From contig CALWGC010000009.1 in NCBI GenBank assembly GCA_944378105.1, positions 1 through 64,000 of the forward strand: 64,000 nt of DNA. Reading direction: 5' to 3'. Of this stretch, positions 51,938 to 60,306 are shown in pieces. The position numbers and the translations under genes are program-made. The DNA is from an uncultured Clostridia bacterium. GTDB taxonomy: Bacteria; Bacillota; Clostridia; Lachnospirales; Anaerotignaceae. Within the stretch, counting starts at the first letter, position 1; each line of letters begins with the position of its first letter. A model generated the notes under the pieces. It saw only the letters and a list, made by a program, of their open reading frames with translations. It did not search any database and was not told the origin of the DNA.

Positions 51938-52786
51938 TTGGATACCTATATTTCAGCGTTTTTAGATTACCTGATCCAGGTAAAAAAAGCGTCTGTCAAT
52001 ACCATTGCTTCTTACCGCAGAGATTTGTGCTGCTTTTCTTTGTATGCGCAAAAAATGGGGGTTGCTGCGTTGACGGATGCCACCAAAACCATTGTTATGT
52101 CCTATCTCTATAGTCTGGAAATGGCCAATCGTTCTGCTGCCACTATCTCCCGGAACACGGCTTCGCTCCGGTCTTTTTATCATTTCTTGCTTTCGGAGCA
52201 TTTGGTGGAAGAAAATCCAGTCTCCGGTTATGAAGCGCCAAAGGTGGAAAAACATCCACCCCAGATTTTATCGACAGAAGAAATGGAGCGCTTGCTTGCA
52301 CAACCTAAGCCAAACGACATGAAGGGAACCAGAGACAAGGCCATGCTGCAGCTGCTTTGCACCACGGGGCTGCGGGTGACAGAGCTGGTTTCCATTCGCT
52401 GTGCCGATCTTTCTTTGGCGGCCGGCTGCTTGACTTGTGGCGACGGGACCAAGGAGCGTATCATTCCGCTTTCTGGCGAAACCATTGCCGCTTTGCGGCT
52501 TTATTTGGAAACGTATCGCCCTATGCTGGATCGAAACGACGGAAACGATTTTTTGTTTTTGAATTATACAGGACAACCCATGTCGCGCCAAGGATTTTGG
52601 AAATTGTTGAAAAGCTATGCCCAAAAGGCTGGCATCCAAAAAGACATCACGCCCCAAATGTTGCGTCACTCCTTTGCTTGCCATCGTCTGGAAAATGGCT
52701 GTGACATTGAAACACTGCGGGAAATGATGGGCCACAGCGACATTTCTTCCACGTTGCTTTATGCCAAAATGAATCTACAAAAATAA
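51938..52786 (+). CDS. xerD: XerD-like tyrosine recombinase with altered catalytic His
   Basis: About 282 residues, with a TTG start nine nt after AAGGGG. A SAM-like N-terminal domain (AFLDYLIQVKKASVNTIASY) is followed by the catalytic domain. Arg in TTGLRVTELVSI, Lys in GDGTKERIIPL, the Arg of MLRHSFACHRL, the His of MMGHSDISSTL and the Tyr of LLYAKM are in place. The residue before MLR, normally the first active-site His (P-H-x-L-R-H), is Gln (TPQMLRHSF). Length and context fit the chromosome-dimer recombinase, but the change may reduce activity or give another specificity. Confidence 0.85.
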   Translation: MDTYISAFLDYLIQVKKASVNTIASYRRDLCCFSLYAQKMGVAALTDATKTIVMSYLYSLEMANRSAATISRNTASLRSFYHFLLSEHLVEENPVSGYEAPKVEKHPPQILSTEEMERLLAQPKPNDMKGTRDKAMLQLLCTTGLRVTELVSIRCADLSLAAGCLTCGDGTKERIIPLSGETIAALRLYLETYRPMLDRNDGNDFLFLNYTGQPMSRQGFWKLLKSYAQKAGIQKDITPQMLRHSFACHRLENGCDIETLREMMGHSDISSTLLYAKMNLQK

Positions 52787-52830
52787 AGCCTTGTATCTTT
52801 GTTTTCTTGCATTGCATTTTGCAACAAAAC

Positions 52831-52874
52831 AAAAGAAGGACCACCGGATCAACCGGTGGCCCTTCTTTTTTATT
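52831..52874. terminator. Bidirectional terminator between xerD and phnX
   Basis: GAAGGACCACCGG / CCGGTGGCCCTTC with loop ATCAA, flanked by A on the left and a nine-T run on the right. It ends xerD (plus) and the phosphonate operon (minus). Confidence 0.9.
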
Positions 52875-52890
52875 TTAAGGAGAAAATGTG

Positions 52891-53676
52891 TTACGCCAAG
52901 GAATTTGGAAGAAAATCCATCAGCGTCAATAAATCAGAAAATGTTTGGAGTACAAAATGGGCCCCGGCCTTTTGGAAGGTTTCGGCCACTTTTTTGCACC
53001 GTGCCGTTCGTTCTTCTTCCCGCAGCGAAGAAAATTCCGCTTCGCTTAAGCCCAATTCGGAACTGCCTTCGATGACGCCAATGCTGATGACACCGGCACG
53101 AAGCCCTTCTTGGATATCCGAAACCGTATCCCCCACCTTCAGCACATGTTTTACGTCTGTCACTTGTAAGCGTTTCATGTTTTCAAAAATCATATAGGGA
53201 TACGGCCGCCCTTTTCCTCCCACCTGTTCGGCACTGACCCAACAGTCTGGGGCATAGCCTTGCTCGGCGGCTTTGGCCGTCACCAGGTCCATCATTTGTT
53301 CTGTATAGCCGGTGGTGGAGCCGATTTTGACTCCCCGCGCTCTCAGTGCAGCCACCGTTTCCAGCACCCCTGGTTTTGGGGTAGTATATTGTTCCAAGAT
53401 GGAAAACAGTTTTGTTTCAAACTGTCCATAAACGGCTTCTACATCCGCTTCTGTCCAATCTCTGCCCTGTTTTTGGCGCCATGCCTCTGCAATGCGTTCC
53501 ATTTGAAACATGGTGCGGATGTGGTCTTTTTTTAACATTCCCATGGGTTTTCTCGTTTCTTCCACGGTCACTTCCACGCCAAAATGGAAAAATGAATCTA
53601 TAAAGGCCTGCACCGGTGCAAAACAGCCATAGTCGATGGTGGTCCCGGCCCAGTCCAAAATTACTGCCTCAATCAT
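52891..53676 (-). CDS. phnX: Phosphonoacetaldehyde hydrolase
   Basis: 261 residues of the HAD superfamily. The nucleophile Asp8 is in ILDWAGTT, and the cap-domain Schiff-base lysine is in MGMLKKDHIR (about Lys49), a feature special to PhnX. KIGSTTGYTEQMM and VGDTVSDIQEGL are the other HAD motifs. It splits phosphonoacetaldehyde into acetaldehyde and phosphate after PhnW. The gene overlaps phnW by 4 nt. Confidence 0.96.
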   Translation of the reverse strand: MIEAVILDWAGTTIDYGCFAPVQAFIDSFFHFGVEVTVEETRKPMGMLKKDHIRTMFQMERIAEAWRQKQGRDWTEADVEAVYGQFETKLFSILEQYTTPKPGVLETVAALRARGVKIGSTTGYTEQMMDLVTAKAAEQGYAPDCWVSAEQVGGKGRPYPYMIFENMKRLQVTDVKHVLKVGDTVSDIQEGLRAGVISIGVIEGSSELGLSEAEFSSLREEERTARCKKVAETFQKAGAHFVLQTFSDLLTLMDFLPNSLA

Positions 53677-54785
53677 GCTCTCGTCTCCTTTTGTTCTTCT
53701 AAAAATGATGCGATGATCTCCACCAACGCTTTGATATCCTCGGGATAAATTTCGCCGATATTCCCAATCCGGAAGGTGTCCAGTTCAGTCAGTTTGCCTG
53801 GATAGATGGCATAGCCTCTCTCTTTGATATAGGCATAAAATTCTGCAAAGGAGAAGGAATGATTCTTTGGATAGCAAAAGGTGGTGATGATTGGCCCTTG
53901 ATGGTTGCCGTTTAAGTAGGTGGAAAAGCCCAGTTGCTGCATTTGTTCGATCAGAAGGCGATTGTTATTTTCATAGCGGGCGTGTCTAGCCGGGATGCCC
54001 CCCTCTTCCATCAACTCATCCAATGCTTTGGAAAAGGCCAACACCACATGGGTGGGTGATGTAAAACGCCATTTGCCATCCTTGTTCATACATTCCCATT
54101 GTTCGTATAAATCCAGCGACAGCGATCTGGCTTTGCCCTTACTCTCCATCAATTTGTCTATTTTACAGAGAATGAAGGAAAATCCCGGAACGCCTTGGAT
54201 ACATTTATTGGCGCTGGAAATCAAAAAATCAATGCCCCATTGGGCCACAGGGATTTCCACGCCGCCAAAAGAAGACATAGCGTCCACAAGAAACGTGCGT
54301 CCGGCTTCTTTTACCACCTCTCCCACGGCAGCAATATCATTTAAAATACCACTGGTTGTTTCGCTATGGACCATGGCCACATGGGTGATGGAGGGGTGTT
54401 CTTGCAACAGGTGACGGACTTTTTGTGCATCGGGGATGGTATCATAGGCCTCTTCATAATGGAGATAAGAAATTTCGCTGTGCTCGCAAATTTCCGTCAT
54501 CCGTTTCCCATAGGCCCCGTTGGAACAAATCAAAACTTGTTCCTCTGGACCAATGATGCTGGTCAGCACACTTTCCACGCCAAAGGTGCCGCTGCCTTGC
54601 ATCAAAACAGCCGTATACTCCTGCGGCGACACATGGGCCAGCTGTAATAGCTGGGCCCGGATTTTTTGTGTCATGGCCTTGTAATCGTCATCCCAGGTAC
54701 AACGGTCCACCAACATTTCTTCTTTGACCGTATCGGTTGTGGTCAGTGGCCCTGGGGTCAATAATTTATAACTGTTTTTCATCAT
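53673..54785 (-). CDS. phnW: 2-Aminoethylphosphonate-pyruvate transaminase
   Basis: 370 residues, PLP class V. LLTPGPLTTTDTVKEEML, QGSGTFGVESVLTS, FLVDAMSSFGG and the Schiff-base lysine in ISSANKCIQGVPGFSF are PhnW signatures. It changes 2-aminoethylphosphonate and pyruvate into phosphonoacetaldehyde and alanine. GGAG precedes two tandem ATG codons; the second is slightly better spaced. Confidence 0.96.
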   Translation of the reverse strand: MMKNSYKLLTPGPLTTTDTVKEEMLVDRCTWDDDYKAMTQKIRAQLLQLAHVSPQEYTAVLMQGSGTFGVESVLTSIIGPEEQVLICSNGAYGKRMTEICEHSEISYLHYEEAYDTIPDAQKVRHLLQEHPSITHVAMVHSETTSGILNDIAAVGEVVKEAGRTFLVDAMSSFGGVEIPVAQWGIDFLISSANKCIQGVPGFSFILCKIDKLMESKGKARSLSLDLYEQWECMNKDGKWRFTSPTHVVLAFSKALDELMEEGGIPARHARYENNNRLLIEQMQQLGFSTYLNGNHQGPIITTFCYPKNHSFSFAEFYAYIKERGYAIYPGKLTELDTFRIGNIGEIYPEDIKALVEIIASFLEEQKETRA

Positions 54786-54794
54786 TATGCTCCT

Positions 54795-55784
54795 TTAACC
54801 TTTTGCATTTTCCGATAATTGTTGATGTGCCTGGAACAGTTCCAGGGTCAGAGGTTCTGCAAATGTTTTGGGATAAGCCGATTGGTTTTGTGGGTCGGCT
54901 TCTTCGCCTTCATAAAGAGGGTTTGGATAGCTTTCCAACAACTCTTCTCTGGCGTTTTCCACCATACATTGGGCCATTTCCATGGCCAAAGGATTGGTCT
55001 TGTCGCCCTTATCCAAAACGGCAATGGACTCGGTCAAAGAGAAGTTTCCTTCTTCTGGGTCCACAAAGTCAATGGGAAGGCCTTCGGCCTTATCGGCCAC
55101 GGCCTGATGGCGCAGGCCAAAGCCAATGGCAACTTCACCCGCACGGCACAGCTTTAACGGCCCGGAACCGGAGGTTTCAATATGGGCGTCCGCATTTTGA
55201 TAAATGCCGGAGAGCACTTGCCCTGCCTCCTCTTCTCCGTAGGCCTCCACCAGGGCCTGAATCAAAAGCCACGCCGTAGAAGAAGACTGGATATCCGTAA
55301 CAGCAATTTGCCCTGCATATTCTTCTTTTGTCAGATCCTTTAAAGAAGTGGGAACCGTCAATCCTTCCGACGCTATCAACTCGGTATTGATCAAAATGGC
55401 CCCTTCTTGGGAAGTAATGGGCGCCGTATAGTCTGGCACTTCTTCCAATGTATTGACTTCAAACTCCAAGGGTAAAAACATCTGGTTTTGTTCCTGGGCA
55501 CTTTGCAAATAAAATGTGCTCATGGTCACCAAATCGGCTTCCAAATTGGTCCCTTCTGCCATCAGCTTTCCACCCAGTTCTGAGGTGCCATAGGTTTGAA
55601 TCACATACTGCCCTTCATATCCATTTGCATCCAAGGCATGTTCCAATGCGGCCACGGCTTCCTCGTCTGCATTGGAATAGATCACAACCTGTTCCCCTTT
55701 TGCATCGGAGGAGGCACAGCCTGCCAGGCCCAAAGCGGCCATGGTCCCTGCCATGCCCAATGCTACTACTTTTTTCCACATCAT
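54795..55784 (-). CDS. phnS: ABC transporter lipoprotein for 2-aminoethylphosphonate
   Basis: 329 residues. A lipoprotein signal (KVVALGMAGTMAALGLAGCA) precedes a type 2 periplasmic-binding fold of the iron(III)/AEP group: VVIYSNADEEAVAALEHALD, TYGTSELGGKLMAEGTNLEA and the late TLELFQAHQ. The role follows from its place between the permease and phnW. ATGA overlap with the permease gene. Confidence 0.88.
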   Translation of the reverse strand: MMWKKVVALGMAGTMAALGLAGCASSDAKGEQVVIYSNADEEAVAALEHALDANGYEGQYVIQTYGTSELGGKLMAEGTNLEADLVTMSTFYLQSAQEQNQMFLPLEFEVNTLEEVPDYTAPITSQEGAILINTELIASEGLTVPTSLKDLTKEEYAGQIAVTDIQSSSTAWLLIQALVEAYGEEEAGQVLSGIYQNADAHIETSGSGPLKLCRAGEVAIGFGLRHQAVADKAEGLPIDFVDPEEGNFSLTESIAVLDKGDKTNPLAMEMAQCMVENAREELLESYPNPLYEGEEADPQNQSAYPKTFAEPLTLELFQAHQQLSENAKG

Positions 55785-57436
55785 ACAAAATCCCTTCCTT
55801 TTTCTCTTTTCTCTTTTTTATGATTCCAACGGTGTTTGGCAAGCAGGGAAAGTCCCGCTTTTACCGCTAGATTTGTGGCTAAGATCAACAGCGACAACAC
55901 AAACACTTCGTGAAACCGGTTGACATATTGCAGTTGTTTCATCATCGTCGTCAAAACCATGGTTCTGGCACCGGCAATAAAAATCAATGCGCTGATGGTG
56001 ACCATGGCGTTGATGAAGTAATAACTGAACACTTCCAAAAGGCTTGGCAGTGCATTGGGGGTGACGACGCGGAAAATGGTTTTGGTCCAGCTATCCCCCA
56101 TCAGCATCGCCGTCGTTTCCCACCCGGCATTGAGCTTGGATAAAGCATTTTTCATCATCAAATACGGCGTGGAAAAATAATGGACGATATTACAAAGCAT
56201 CATCAGCAAAAACGTGTTTTGTAAACTGGTGCCGGAAAAAGCGAACAAATAGGCAACGCCAAGGACCATCCCCGGAATGGCATTGGTCATCAATGCCAAG
56301 CTTTCCACCACTTTTTTATACCGGGCCCCCAGGGTGCTTCTGGCCGTAATGAGTGCTGCCCCATAGGAAAGCCATGTACCAAAAAACGCTGTTGCTGCGG
56401 CCAAAAGAAGAGAATGTACATAAACCTGCAGTAACTCGGAATCGCTGCCCACTTCCATGACATGTTCCAAAGAAAAGCCAGTCCGATAGGGCCACTCTTC
56501 CACAAACGGAACCACGAAAATCACCGCAAACACCGATAAAAGGAACACCGCCACCGCCAGGCCGGCCAAGCCCCATCCCAAGTCTCTTACCCTATTTTTG
56601 CTCAATTCCACTTGAGAGATCTTTTGATAACGAATATTCCATCGTTCCAAAAGCTGTAACAAAAGGATGCTGACCACTGACGGAATCAACATACAAATGG
56701 CAATGACAGCGCCCCGGTGAAAGTCCGGTATCCCGCCCAACATTTGGTTATAGAGCATCGTCGCAATCACATCATAGTTGCCGCCTACAGAAGCCGGTAT
56801 CCCAAAGTCCGTAAAGCTGAGGAAAAAAGCCTGAATGAACGCCCCTGCAAAGGTGCCCAAAAGCGGCCGCACCACGGCCACCCAAAACGTGGAAATGGCT
56901 CGGTCTCCCATGGTCTTGGAGACAAGGAACGTTTTCTTATCCACAAACTTCATGGTATTATGAAGCAGCAAAAAAGCCACCGGAATGGTATAGATGACAT
57001 AGCCCAAAAAAAGGCCCCAAAACCCGTACAGGTCAAAAAACTGCCTGCCCAATATCCGGGTCAATAACCCCTGCTTGCCGAAGGAATAGATGATGGCAAA
57101 GCCATAGGTGATGGTTGGCAAAAACATGGGCAATGTGGCCACAAAGCGGAGAAACCCTTTGAAACGAGAGGGCAATAACGTATAATGCACAGCATAGGCC
57201 ACCAAAAACGCCAACACCGTGGCGGTGGCGGCTGCGGCCGCAGCCACTTGAAAACTATTGCATAAAGCCGTAAAAAAATCCTTCTGTTGTAGCACCGAGT
57301 GATAAAACGTGCCGGTGATGCCGTCATCCCAAAACGATTTACCAAACAGCAAACAAAACGGGATCAATAAGAAAACAAGAAAAACGGCAAATAGTATCCA
57401 AAAAATTCCCTTTAATTCTTTCTGTTGCCCTTTCAT
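55781..57436 (-). CDS. Fused two-domain ABC permease for 2-aminoethylphosphonate
   Basis: 551 residues, about 12 membrane helices in two halves, each with a BPD_transp_1 core. The N-terminal EAA-like loop is near SKTMGDRAISTFWVAVVRPL and the C-terminal one near AMLMGDSWTKTIFRVVTPNA. It replaces the separate PhnU and PhnV subunits of Salmonella with one chain, as in the FbpB-like permeases. It is translationally coupled on both sides (4-nt overlaps). Confidence 0.9.
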   Translation of the reverse strand: MKGQQKELKGIFWILFAVFLVFLLIPFCLLFGKSFWDDGITGTFYHSVLQQKDFFTALCNSFQVAAAAAATATVLAFLVAYAVHYTLLPSRFKGFLRFVATLPMFLPTITYGFAIIYSFGKQGLLTRILGRQFFDLYGFWGLFLGYVIYTIPVAFLLLHNTMKFVDKKTFLVSKTMGDRAISTFWVAVVRPLLGTFAGAFIQAFFLSFTDFGIPASVGGNYDVIATMLYNQMLGGIPDFHRGAVIAICMLIPSVVSILLLQLLERWNIRYQKISQVELSKNRVRDLGWGLAGLAVAVFLLSVFAVIFVVPFVEEWPYRTGFSLEHVMEVGSDSELLQVYVHSLLLAAATAFFGTWLSYGAALITARSTLGARYKKVVESLALMTNAIPGMVLGVAYLFAFSGTSLQNTFLLMMLCNIVHYFSTPYLMMKNALSKLNAGWETTAMLMGDSWTKTIFRVVTPNALPSLLEVFSYYFINAMVTISALIFIAGARTMVLTTMMKQLQYVNRFHEVFVLSLLILATNLAVKAGLSLLAKHRWNHKKEKREKGRDFV

Positions 57437-58218
57437 ACCGTCAAGACGCCTCCTGCTTCCAGCGCAAAACGGCTTCCTTCACCAAAGAGGGCATAGATAT
57501 TTTTTCTTTTGATCTCCAATTGACGAAGAATAAACTTCCGGACAAAGTCATTGTTTGGCTGGTGCACAATTTCTTCTGGTTTGGCATATTGGGAAATGGT
57601 GCCCTGGTTGATGATCAAAACGCGGTCTGACAAAGTCAATGCTTCTTCCGGGTCATGGGTAACGATAATGGTGGTAAGATGATATTCTCTGGCGATGGTT
57701 TTGATGCGGTCTTTGATGGATTCTTTGATGACGCCATCTAAAGCCGATAAGGGTTCGTCCAAAAGCAAAATCTTTGGTTTCATCACCATGGTTCTGGCCA
57801 GGGCCACCCGTTGCTTTTGCCCGCCGGAAAGTTGGTCAATCCGCTTTTTCAAATGGTCCCGTAACCCCAACAAGTCGATCAGCTCTTCCACTTCTGCTTG
57901 GGTGGAAATATGGGGCTTATTTTTCAAGCCGTAAGTAATGTTCTTATACACATTTAAATGGGGGAACAAGGCATAATCTTGAAAAACGATATTGAACCCT
58001 CTTTTTTCCATGGGCATATGGGTGATGTCTTCTCCCTGATAAGTGATGGTGCCTGCGTCTGCTTCCACCATACCTAAAATCAAATGCAGCAATGTGGTTT
58101 TCCCACAACCAGAAGGGCCTAAGATGGAAACGATTTCCCCCTCCTCTATATTCAGACAAATATTTTTTAATACCGGTACGCCATCAAACGATTTATGGAT
58201 TCCTTTTAATTCTAACAC
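57433..58218 (-). CDS. phnT: ABC transporter ATPase for 2-aminoethylphosphonate
   Basis: About 261 residues. The GTG at 58218 is nine nt after AAGGAG. Walker A SILGPSGCGKTTLL, Q-loop VFQDYALFPHLNV, signature LSGGQKQRVALARTMV and Walker B ILLLDEPLSALDG are complete. It is the first gene of the operon phnT-permease-phnS-phnW-phnX. Confidence 0.92.
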   Translation of the reverse strand: MLELKGIHKSFDGVPVLKNICLNIEEGEIVSILGPSGCGKTTLLHLILGMVEADAGTITYQGEDITHMPMEKRGFNIVFQDYALFPHLNVYKNITYGLKNKPHISTQAEVEELIDLLGLRDHLKKRIDQLSGGQKQRVALARTMVMKPKILLLDEPLSALDGVIKESIKDRIKTIAREYHLTTIIVTHDPEEALTLSDRVLIINQGTISQYAKPEEIVHQPNNDFVRKFILRQLEIKRKNIYALFGEGSRFALEAGGVLTV

Positions 58219-58296
58219 GTGAAAAGACTCCTTCCTTTCTTGCGCCCCACAGACCTTGCGGAGCATTGAGTGTTTCCTTTACAGTGGTTGCAGTTT

Positions 58297-58325
58297 ACCA
58301 TAATCGTTCTTTGGGTATCTATCAA
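58297..58325 (-). promoter_or_regulatory. Candidate promoter of the phosphonate operon
   Basis: On the minus strand TTGATA (58325-58320) and TATGGT (58302-58297), spacer 17 nt, about 80 nt before the GTG. Upstream, two direct copies of GGTAATTTTAC / GGCAGTTTTAC occur at about 58341-58366. Confidence 0.5.
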
Positions 58326-58365
58326 ATGTGGTTTAAGTTTTCGTAAAACTGCCGTAAAATTACCG

Positions 58366-58412
58366 CAAAAAAAGCATATCTCTTTGTAGAAAAACTACAA
58401 AAGTAGATATGC
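58366..58412 (-). terminator. Terminator of the rpiR gene with embedded regulator palindrome
   Basis: GCATATCT / AGATATGC outer arms enclose TTTGTAG-N5-CTACAAA, and seven T follow on the minus strand. The inner 17 bp (58384-58400) is identical to the palindrome before the rpiR gene, so the element may be both terminator and operator. Confidence 0.8.
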
Positions 58413-58421
58413 TTCTTGTAA

Positions 58422-59309
58422 CTACGAAGGCGTTTCTTCATACCCTCGGTCGGCGATGACAGAACCGCTCTTATCGAGGTTTTTGGAAAACTTTTCATAA
58501 TCGCTTAGAATAATTCCCATATACAATAAATCCACAAGGGCAATGTCTGGCACACGGGAAAAGATGGCAGAGCCATAAATCACACTGTTTTCGCTGCCGG
58601 TGCAAAGACAAACATCGGCATATTTGGTGATGACGGCCGTTTTGGCGCTGGTGATAACGATGGTTTTGGCGCCGGCCTTTTTGGCCTGTTTGATGGCCTT
58701 GACCGTATCTTTGGAGCGGCCAGAATGGGAAATGGCAATGGCCACATCGTCTTTGGTTAAATGCGCCGCCGAAATTTGTTGCAAATAAGTATCGGTGTGC
58801 ATTTTGCTATTGAGCCCCAAATAAGTCAGTTTGGTCAAAAGATCATTGGCCGGTGTAAAGGAATTTTCTACGCCATAAATATCGATGGTTTTGGCAGAGG
58901 CAATCAGCTTTACGGCCTGGCTAAGCTCCTGCACCGACAAGGATTTCAGCGCTTCTTCCAACAGTTCCCGGGCAAACGTGGTTTCTTTTAATGGCAGCTG
59001 TTCCAGCGTTTCCCATGGGTTTAAATCGAAATGGGCCATGGGGCTAAAATAGTTTTTTTCCGTCTGCTCCGTTGCGTTTTCCCGCACCAGACAATATTTG
59101 AAATTTCGATAGCCGTCAATGCCCAAGGCCTGCACAAAGCGGATGATGGTTGGTTGGCTGACGCCCACGGCCTCGGCCAAATCGGAAATGGTCATCTGTG
59201 CACAGCCTTCCCAGTGGTCCAGTATATAATGGGCCACCTTTTGCTCCGAAGGCCGTAAGGAAGAATATTTACTTTTGATGCGGTCCATCAATGGAATTGC
59301 CTGATACAT
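58422..59309 (-). CDS. RpiR/MurR-family regulator of the phosphonate genes
   Basis: 295 residues. The HTH is at about 35-70 (MTISDLAEAVGVSQPTIIRF, VQALGIDGYRNFK) and the SIS sugar-isomerase-like domain at about 130-260 (DIYGVENSFTPANDLLTKLT, AIAISHSGRSKDTVKAIKQA). SIS domains bind phosphosugars, but the neighbouring operon points to a phosphonate or its product as ligand. It is separated from phnT by a terminator and a new promoter, so it is transcribed separately. The palindrome at 59325-59341 lies just before its ribosome binding site. Confidence 0.9.
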   Translation of the reverse strand: MYQAIPLMDRIKSKYSSLRPSEQKVAHYILDHWEGCAQMTISDLAEAVGVSQPTIIRFVQALGIDGYRNFKYCLVRENATEQTEKNYFSPMAHFDLNPWETLEQLPLKETTFARELLEEALKSLSVQELSQAVKLIASAKTIDIYGVENSFTPANDLLTKLTYLGLNSKMHTDTYLQQISAAHLTKDDVAIAISHSGRSKDTVKAIKQAKKAGAKTIVITSAKTAVITKYADVCLCTGSENSVIYGSAIFSRVPDIALVDLLYMGIILSDYEKFSKNLDKSGSVIADRGYEETPS

Positions 59310-59324
59310 AATAAATCCTTTCTC

Positions 59325-59341
59325 TTGTAGAAAAACTACAA
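59325..59341. promoter_or_regulatory. RpiR operator upstream of the regulator gene
   Basis: Perfect inverted repeat TTGTAG-AAAAA-CTACAA, 16 nt before the rpiR ATG and overlapping the expected start of the transcript. It is identical to 58384-58400. Binding here should repress the gene. Confidence 0.75.
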
Positions 59342-59439
59342 TTTACAGCAATGAGGCTGAAACAAACCAGTCAAAAAAGTGATTTCATTTCATCCTCTTT
59401 TCCCTTTACACGAGATAGCATACCATATTTTCTTTTAAA

Positions 59440-59540
59440 AAGAAAGCAAAAACGCTGCGAAAAAGCGGTTTTCAAGAAGAAGCTTTGGTTTTTCTTTTCC
59501 TTTGTTTCTTCTTAGAAACTGCTTTCAAACAGCGTTTTTT
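59440..59540 (-). repeat. Dispersed palindromic intergenic repeat, copy D (contains terminator)
   Basis: Starts directly at the stop of the sortase gene. AACGCTG / CAGCGTT outer arms, then TTCAAGAAGAAGC and GTTTCTTCTTAGAAACTGC followed by TTTCAAACAG, match copy C closely. An A/T-rich run on both sides lets it act as terminator. Confidence 0.6.
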
Positions 59541-60281
59541 TTAAGTCGTTTTCTCGTCTTTTTCCTCCAAAATCCCCTGCAATACATATCGCGTGTCATC
59601 CGATGATGTACTACAGGTGGAAAGGGTCAAAATGCGATCGGTTGCCATTGGCTGGACGTCACAAACGAAGGTAGAACGGTCTTTGGCTTTTTTCAGCCAC
59701 ATCGTTTTTTCTTCCGCATTTGCAAAGGCAATCTGCCAAGGATCTTCTTCCACCTGGGCCAGATAGCCTGCAAATAAATGCACCAAAAACGTGCCCTCTG
59801 GCGTCACCAAAGTGAGATTTGGATGGGCTTCATAATAGAATTGTTCTTGGTAAGAAAGAAGAGAGGCAAACATGGAGCCGTTTTTCATATTGTGGCCATA
59901 GAGGATGGAATTCTCATCGGAAAAGTCCGGCTGGTTTCTGTAATCCAGAAAGATACAGCCGTTGGCGTTTTTGGTGCCATCAAACAAGTGGTTCAAATAA
60001 TAAGCATTGTCCTCCCCTTGGGCCACAGGATATTGGAGCACCGTATCTTCGCAAAATAGCCATGCCACCACGTCCGCATTCACGGCCGAAAGGGCCTCAA
60101 AGTCCACCAAAGACGTTTGGGTTTCTTCTGCCTTTGGCAAAGCAAAACGGGTGTGGGCTTTCAAATGGGCATAGCTGGCTTCGCTTTCCTTTGTTTCGCT
60201 CCAATAGCCAAAAAAACCAAAGCCGCCATAGGCAAAGAGGATGGCCAAAAGAAGGAGCATCCCCATTCGACTGCGTTTCAT
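59541..60281 (-). CDS. srtB: Class B sortase
   Basis: About 246 residues from the ATG at 60281 (AGGCGG upstream; a longer frame overlaps the preceding gene). One N-terminal membrane helix (MGMLLLLAILFAYGGFGFFG) is followed by the sortase barrel: catalytic His in ILYGHNMKNGSMFASLL, Cys in ILTLSTCSTSSDD and Arg in TRYVLQG. GH-N-MKNG is typical of class B. Its likely substrate is the protein at 62305-63336, which ends in PKTGD. Confidence 0.9.
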   Translation of the reverse strand: MKRSRMGMLLLLAILFAYGGFGFFGYWSETKESEASYAHLKAHTRFALPKAEETQTSLVDFEALSAVNADVVAWLFCEDTVLQYPVAQGEDNAYYLNHLFDGTKNANGCIFLDYRNQPDFSDENSILYGHNMKNGSMFASLLSYQEQFYYEAHPNLTLVTPEGTFLVHLFAGYLAQVEEDPWQIAFANAEEKTMWLKKAKDRSTFVCDVQPMATDRILTLSTCSTSSDDTRYVLQGILEEKDEKTT

Positions 60282-60306
60282 TTTCTTTTCCGCCTGCCTT
60301 TTTTCG

